In this document: in pieces, positions 1 through 3,657 of the stretch
How the letters are laid out: each line of letters opens with the position of its first letter
How positions within the stretch are numbered: position 1 is the first letter of the stretch
Origin: Chloroflexota bacterium
Lineage (GTDB): Bacteria; Chloroflexota; Limnocylindria; QHBO01
Assembly: GCA_013820865.1 (NCBI GenBank)
Contig: JACDHU010000115.1
Coordinates: 1-6,181, forward strand
DNA length: 6,181 nucleotides
Reading direction: 5' to 3'
Made by a program: the position numbers and the translations under genes
Notes under the pieces: generated by a model
The model's database searches: none
What the model was told of the DNA's origin: nothing
The model's input: the letters and a program-made list of their open reading frames with translations, nothing else

Positions 1-378
1 CTCCTCCGCCGCGTGGAAACGCAGGTTCTCCAACAGGATCATGTCGCCCGCACGCAGCTTATCGACCGCGAGCTGCACGCCGGGACCGAGCGCGTCGCCC
101 GTCATGCGCACCGGCCGTCCCAACAGTTGACTGAGCCGATCCGCCACCGGCTTCAGGCGCAACGCGTCATTGACTTTGCCCTTGGGGCGACCAAGGTGGC
201 TCGCGAGAACCACCACCGCACCCCGCTCGAGCAGGTACGCGATCGTCGGCAGGCTGGCGCGAATGCGGGTGTCGTCGGTGATGCGCCCGTCATCCAGCGG
301 AACGTTGAGATCCGCGCGCAGGAAGACCCGTCGATCGCTGAGGTCAACGTCCAGATCGCGGAGCGTCGCGGCATCCAT
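1..378 (-). CDS. pgk: Phosphoglycerate kinase, N-terminal part (cut by window edge)
   Basis: Cytoplasmic glycolytic enzyme that transfers phosphate from 1,3-bisphosphoglycerate to ADP, giving 3-phosphoglycerate and ATP. The first 126 codons are visible, out of roughly 390-400 for the family, so only the N-terminal substrate-binding domain is seen. Landmarks are RADLNVP at residues 21-27 (the same variant as in E. coli), the Arg in RIRASLPT near residue 40, SHLGRPKG at 60-67 and LLENLRF at 115-121; these are the 3-phosphoglycerate-binding basic and His residues of the family. The ATG at 378 is chosen because it gives the usual short lead into the first strand; a second ATG at 374 is in another frame. 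It begins 8 nt after the stop of the GAPDH gene and has no clear Shine-Dalgarno sequence, so translation is probably coupled to that gene. Identity is certain; the C-terminal nucleotide-binding domain cannot be judged. Confidence 0.96.
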   Translation of the reverse strand, partial: MDAATLRDLDVDLSDRRVFLRADLNVPLDDGRITDDTRIRASLPTIAYLLERGAVVVLASHLGRPKGKVNDALRLKPVADRLSQLLGRPVRMTGDALGPGVQLAVDKLRAGDMILLENLRFHAAEE

Positions 379-386
379 CGGCTGGC

Positions 387-1397
387 CTAGAGCCGCTCGG
401 CCATGAAGGCGGCGAGGTCGGCAACGCGGCACGAGTAGCCCCACTCGTTGTCATACCAGGCGATGATCTTCAGCATCTTGTCGCCGGTCGCCATGGTCGA
501 GGCAGCATCCACGATGCTCGATCGTGGGTCACCCTTGAAGTCCATGCTCACCAGCGGCTCCTCGGTGTAGCCGAGCAACCCCTGCATCGGTCCGTCGGCG
601 GCTGCGCGAAGTGCCTCATTCGCCGATTCGGCGCTGACCGGTCGCTCGGTGATGGCAACGAAATCGATCACGCTCACCGTCGGTGTCGGCACCCGAAGCG
701 AGAATCCGTCGAACTTGCCTTTGAGCTCGGGAATGACGAGCGCCAGAGCGCGGGCCGCTCCGGTCGAGGTCGGGATGATGTTCTGACCCGCGCTCCGCGC
801 ACGACGCAGGTCGGGGTGGAACACGTCGAGCACGTTCTGGTCATTGGTGTAGCTGTGAATGGTGGTCATCAGGCCGCGTTCGATCCCGAAGGCGTCGAAG
901 ATGACCTTGGCCGGCAGCGCCAGCCCGTTGGTGGTGCAGCTCGCGTTGCTGACGATGTGGTGCTGCGCGGAGTCGTACCGGTCTTGGTTCACGCCGAGGA
1001 CGAGGGTGATGTCCTCGTTCGTGGCCGGAGCGCTGATGATGACCTTCTTCGCCCCAGCGTCCCGGTGCGCCTGCGCCTTGGTGGCATCGGTGAAGATGCC
1101 GGTCGACTCGACCACGATGTCGACACCGAGATCTCCCCACGGAAGGGCGGCTGGGTCCCGTTCGCTGAAGGCTCGGATCTCGTGGCCGTCAATCGTGATG
1201 GTGCTTTCGCCTGACGACACCTCGCCGTCGTACCGGCCGTAGGTCGAGTCGTACTTGAACAGGTGCGCGTTGGTGGCCGTGGGCGCAAGGTCGTTGATGG
1301 CCACAACCTCGAGGGCATCGGCATGCCGCTCGAGCATGGCCTTGAGAGACTGACGACCGATACGGCCGAACCCATTGATTCCGATGCGAATGCTCAC
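387..1397 (-). CDS. gap: Type I glyceraldehyde-3-phosphate dehydrogenase
   Basis: Converts glyceraldehyde-3-phosphate, phosphate and NAD+ to 1,3-bisphosphoglycerate in the cytoplasm. The 336 residues match the family length. The Rossmann motif INGFGRIGR is at 7-15, the catalytic SNASCTTN at 150-157 (Cys154), the partner His181 is in HSYTND, the phosphate-site STGAA is at 211-215 and the C-terminal WYDNEWGYS is at 314-322. Asp36 in the NDL motif after the second strand is typical of NAD-using enzymes. The segment before DLRRAR reads DVFHP where many NAD enzymes have LPH, so the adenosine-ribose pocket differs slightly. The start is GTG at 1397, supported by AAGGAG ten bases upstream and by overlap with the kinase stop (GTGA). 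It sits between glucokinase and phosphoglycerate kinase and is surely co-transcribed with both. A reductive or NADP-linked role is possible but not favoured. Confidence 0.98.
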   Translation of the reverse strand: MSIRIGINGFGRIGRQSLKAMLERHADALEVVAINDLAPTATNAHLFKYDSTYGRYDGEVSSGESTITIDGHEIRAFSERDPAALPWGDLGVDIVVESTGIFTDATKAQAHRDAGAKKVIISAPATNEDITLVLGVNQDRYDSAQHHIVSNASCTTNGLALPAKVIFDAFGIERGLMTTIHSYTNDQNVLDVFHPDLRRARSAGQNIIPTSTGAARALALVIPELKGKFDGFSLRVPTPTVSVIDFVAITERPVSAESANEALRAAADGPMQGLLGYTEEPLVSMDFKGDPRSSIVDAASTMATGDKMLKIIAWYDNEWGYSCRVADLAAFMAERL

Positions 1398-2440
1398 GAG
1401 TGTGGTGCTCCTTGTTGCGTGATCGCCATGCGTGACGCCTGCGGCTCGCGCCGGTACGCCGGATCGCCGATACGTTCATTCACGATCGGCAACGAGCCGA
1501 TCAACGAGACATCACCGCCCAGGCTGGCAGGCTCGATGCGCACCCGGTCGCGCAGGGTCGGCAGGGCCCGGCGGCGCAGTTCGTCGCGCACAACCTCGAA
1601 GAGTCTCGGCGAATGCTCGGCGATTCCTCCTCCGATCACGATAACCTCCGGGTCCAGCAGGTTGACCAGGGATGCGCACATGGCACCGATCGCCACCCAG
1701 GCGCGTTCCAGCAGCGCCGCGCAGGCATTGTCACCCAGTGAGGCCGCGCGGGCCACCAGCTCTGCGTCGACCTCGATGCCGGTGGTCGCCAACCTGGCCA
1801 GCCCTTCCGACCCCTTGGACTTCAGGAGTGCACGGCCATCCCGCGCAAGAGCGGTGCCAGAGGCAATCGCCTCCACGTGGCCGATGCCGCCACAGCCGCA
1901 GATCGGACCATCAATCTCCACGCCGACGTGCCCGACCTCTCCGGCACCGCCGTGATCGCCGACGAGCAGGCGTCCCTCATTGATCACGCCACCACCGATG
2001 CCGGTCGAGACCGTGATGTACACCGCGTTACGCGTGCCTCGAGCGGCGCCGTATCGCCATTCCGCGGTGACGGCGACGTTCGTGTCGCGCTCGAGAATCG
2101 TCGGCATCTCGAGGGCGGCCGCCACTTCGTCGGCCAGCGGGACGTTGCGCCAGTCGAGCAGGTTGGGAGGATCGAGGACGATGCCGCGCCACGGATCGAG
2201 CGGACCTGGAGCGGCGATCCCTATCGCAATGGGAGCTGGCAGACCCCGGCGGACCGCATCGTCCCGCACTGCGGCGGTGATGTCGACGATCCGGCTGATC
2301 ACGACATCGACCCCCGCCTCGTCGCGTGATTCGGTCGCGCGCCGGCAGTGAACGACAAGGTCAGGCGTGACGAGCGCCGCGCGAATCTGTGTCCCGCCGA
2401 GGTCGACCGCGAGGACGGGCCGTTCGGCTGGATGCTGCAC
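1394..2440 (-). CDS. ROK-family sugar kinase, probable glucokinase
   Basis: Probable ATP-dependent kinase that phosphorylates glucose to glucose-6-phosphate in the cytoplasm. From the GTG at 2440 the protein has 348 residues. It shows the phosphate-binding DLGGTQIR at 13-20, a catalytic ERDTNVA with Asp119, STGIGGG at 145-151 and the sugar-binding GEVGH (Glu168, His171). It ends with a VIGGGIAE-type adenosine motif. It lacks a DNA-binding helix-turn-helix, so it is an enzyme and not a ROK repressor. The usual ROK zinc motif CxCGxxGC is CGCGGIGH here (Cys181, Cys183, His188). The frame stays open upstream to 2590, but that part runs through the preceding gene's terminator and end, so the later GTG is chosen; it sits 8 nt after a TAGAAT box with no Shine-Dalgarno sequence. 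The last ~25 residues extend past the usual ROK end. Its TGA overlaps the gap GTG. Other hexoses or N-acetylmannosamine are alternative substrates, but the glycolytic neighbours favour glucose. Confidence 0.9.
   Translation of the reverse strand: MQHPAERPVLAVDLGGTQIRAALVTPDLVVHCRRATESRDEAGVDVVISRIVDITAAVRDDAVRRGLPAPIAIGIAAPGPLDPWRGIVLDPPNLLDWRNVPLADEVAAALEMPTILERDTNVAVTAEWRYGAARGTRNAVYITVSTGIGGGVINEGRLLVGDHGGAGEVGHVGVEIDGPICGCGGIGHVEAIASGTALARDGRALLKSKGSEGLARLATTGIEVDAELVARAASLGDNACAALLERAWVAIGAMCASLVNLLDPEVIVIGGGIAEHSPRLFEVVRDELRRRALPTLRDRVRIEPASLGGDVSLIGSLPIVNERIGDPAYRREPQASRMAITQQGAPHS
1408..1413 (-). promoter_or_regulatory. Shine-Dalgarno site of gap inside the kinase gene
   Basis: AAGGAG on the minus strand, ten bases before the GTG at 1397. 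It decides the GAPDH start, lies in the last codons of the kinase and gives the second gene strong independent initiation on top of the GTGA coupling. Confidence 0.8.
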
Positions 2441-2448
2441 GACGATGA

Positions 2449-2454
2449 ATTCTA
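2449..2454 (-). promoter_or_regulatory. Putative -10 box of a leaderless glucokinase promoter
   Basis: TAGAAT on the minus strand matches the sigma-70 -10 consensus at five of six positions and lies in the short gap between the upstream terminator and the kinase. Only 8 nt separate it from the GTG at 2440, so transcription should start at or within two bases of the start codon, giving an mRNA without a leader. No Shine-Dalgarno sequence is present, which fits. No good -35 hexamer is visible 16-18 bases upstream, so strength is uncertain. The promoter would drive glucokinase, gap and pgk. Confidence 0.5.
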
Positions 2455-2501
2455 GCCACTGCCGAACAGCAGCATCCCCGGCTTCCGCCCTGCACACAGA
2501 A

Positions 2502-2530
2502 AGAGGCGCGCCGATCGTCGGCGCGCCTCT
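2502..2530 (-). terminator. Intrinsic terminator after the DUF5679 gene
   Basis: Perfect 13-bp inverted repeat (2502-2514 with 2518-2530) around a 3-nt loop, containing GGCGCGCC in each arm. On the minus strand it begins 17 nt after the stop at 2548 and is followed by a T-rich run (CTCTTTCTGTGTG, counting the end of the stem). On the plus strand no T-run follows, so it should act on minus-strand transcripts. It separates the nucleoside phosphorylase unit from the glycolytic operon. Confidence 0.85.
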
Positions 2531-2547
2531 AGCGTGAACGTGGGGCG

Positions 2548-2691
2548 TCAGCCGCCGATCTTGAACATCTTGGTGCCGCACACCGGGCACACGCCCTGGG
2601 TGGCCGGCTTGCCATTCTTCATGGTGATCTTGGTGGCGTCATTCATTTCGCGCTTCGCCTTGCACTTGACGCAATAGGCCTCAGTCGCCAT
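2548..2691 (-). CDS. DUF5679 small zinc-ribbon protein
   Basis: A 47-residue protein with two CxxC knuckles, CVKC at 7-10 and CPVC at 35-38, separated by a basic stretch with KREM and TMKNGKPAT. This is the pattern I recognise as DUF5679, found as tiny stand-alone proteins and as C-terminal modules of topoisomerase I-type proteins, mostly in Chloroflexota, Actinobacteria and archaea. It should bind one zinc ion; nucleic-acid binding is plausible from the fold and charge but is inference. The ATG at 2691 is 6 nt after the stop of the uridine phosphorylase, and the AGGGAGG that serves it (2703-2709) lies in the last codons of that gene, so the two are co-transcribed. A terminator follows 17 nt after the stop. 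Nothing in the sequence links its job to nucleoside salvage. Confidence 0.88.
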   Translation of the reverse strand: MATEAYCVKCKAKREMNDATKITMKNGKPATQGVCPVCGTKMFKIGG

Positions 2692-2697
2692 TGGTGG

Positions 2698-3588
2698 TCA
2701 TGCCTCCCTAGTGGCCGGCATCGCGCCGGACAATGGTTGTGAACTACCCGCCGACCGATCGATCAATGCTCCGCGGCGGGCAAGCGTGTCCCCGCCATCG
2801 GTGTCGACCTGCCAGAGCAGGTGGATGCCGGCCAGTCCGGCATCAATGCAGCGTGCTTCCGCGGCCTCCTTTGCCGCGCCTTCGAGGAACGTGCCATCCG
2901 TCCTCTGCGCGAATGCCGCGCAGATGGTGCCGGACCGCAGTCCCGCAAGATGAGCCAGCACGAAGAGTGCCGACGACTCCATTTCGAGGTTCGCAACCCG
3001 TTGGCGACGAAGCTCGTCTGCGAGTTCAGGATAGCGAACCGGGAGCGTGCGCATCTGCCGTCCCTGCGGAGCGTAAAAGCCGCTCGCCGTCGCGGTGATG
3101 CCCACGTGGTGTTTGACGCCCTGGTCGCGACATGCCGATTCGAGTGCCCAGACCACATCGCGATGCGCGATGGCCGGGAATCCAGGGTGGACGTAGAAGT
3201 CGGTCGTATTCTCCAGCCGGACGGCTCCGGTGGACACGATCAGGTCGCCGAGGGCGATCTCCGGCAGCAGTGCGCCCGACGAGCCGACGCGAACCAGGGT
3301 GGCGGCATCGGTGATCTCCATGACCTCGGCCATCACGATCTCCACGTTGTCCGTGCCCATTCCGGTCGACATGCAGCTGATCCGCATGCCCCGATAGGAG
3401 CCGGTCGCCGTCGTGATCTCCCGATTGCTCCGTTCCATCTCGACCGCATCCCAACGAGACGCGACCTTCGCGACCCGGCCGGGATCTCCAACGAGCAGGA
3501 TGTACTCGGCCAGTTCGCCGCGCTCGAGGGCGATGTGATACTGGCGGTCCCCGGTGCGGGGTGCATCAGCCTGCGTCAACGCGGTCAC
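2698..3588 (-). CDS. udp: Uridine phosphorylase (nucleoside phosphorylase family)
   Basis: Cytoplasmic pyrimidine salvage enzyme that cleaves uridine with phosphate to uracil and ribose-1-phosphate. Family landmarks are His18 in YHIAL, the phosphate-binding GDPGRV at 34-39, RVGSSGAL at 100-107 (phosphate Arg100), EMES at 202-205 for the ribose, and QRTDG with Arg229. Gln175 and Arg177 in FYAPQGR fall where E. coli Udp has its uracil-binding Gln and Arg, which favours uridine over purine nucleosides. The 296 residues exceed the ~253 of E. coli Udp; the excess is a short N-terminal lead and a C-terminal tail after residue ~262 with no recognisable motif. The start is GTG at 3588, eleven bases after AGGAGG. 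It heads a two-gene unit with the DUF5679 protein. A broader nucleoside phosphorylase specificity cannot be excluded. Confidence 0.9.
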   Translation of the reverse strand: MTALTQADAPRTGDRQYHIALERGELAEYILLVGDPGRVAKVASRWDAVEMERSNREITTATGSYRGMRISCMSTGMGTDNVEIVMAEVMEITDAATLVRVGSSGALLPEIALGDLIVSTGAVRLENTTDFYVHPGFPAIAHRDVVWALESACRDQGVKHHVGITATASGFYAPQGRQMRTLPVRYPELADELRRQRVANLEMESSALFVLAHLAGLRSGTICAAFAQRTDGTFLEGAAKEAAEARCIDAGLAGIHLLWQVDTDGGDTLARRGALIDRSAGSSQPLSGAMPATREA

Positions 3589-3599
3589 TCTCAGCGGCG

Positions 3600-3605
3600 C
3601 CTCCT
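3600..3605 (-). promoter_or_regulatory. Shine-Dalgarno site of the uridine phosphorylase gene
   Basis: A full AGGAGG on the minus strand, eleven bases before the GTG at 3588. It supports this GTG as the start; no in-frame ATG lies nearby. Confidence 0.75.
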
Positions 3606-3628
3606 ACGGTTCTCGTGCTCGATCACTC

Positions 3629-3657
3629 GAGCGTGCGGGAGTATACGCCGCACGCTC
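3629..3657 (-). promoter_or_regulatory. Inverted repeat with -10-like box in its loop, upstream of uridine phosphorylase
   Basis: Two perfect 10-bp arms (3629-3638 and 3648-3657, GAGCGTGCGG on the minus strand and its complement) surround a 9-nt loop. The loop contains TATACT (3645-3640, minus strand), a good -10 hexamer, which would start an mRNA near 3633 with a ~45-nt leader carrying AGGAGG. No clear -35 is seen. The repeat begins inside the stop codon of the upstream gene, a place where terminators sit, but no T-run follows on either strand. A repressor operator covering the promoter is the more interesting reading; a factor-assisted terminator is the alternative. Confidence 0.5.

Noticed and set aside
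1263..1955. Plus-strand open frame of 230 codons opposite the kinase and gap genes
   Set aside because: It spans the junction of two well-supported minus-strand genes, and its product is Ser/Arg/Pro-rich low-complexity sequence without any motif.
2681..2701. Six-codon mini-frame (MTTNGD) between udp and the DUF5679 gene
   Set aside because: Its ATG overlaps the udp stop and is only one base from the Shine-Dalgarno core, too close for normal initiation. It is most likely chance.
3629..3657. Inverted repeat as a classical intrinsic terminator
   Set aside because: The stem directly follows a stop codon, but neither side has a T-run and the 9-nt loop is large. A regulatory or factor-assisted role is kept open instead.
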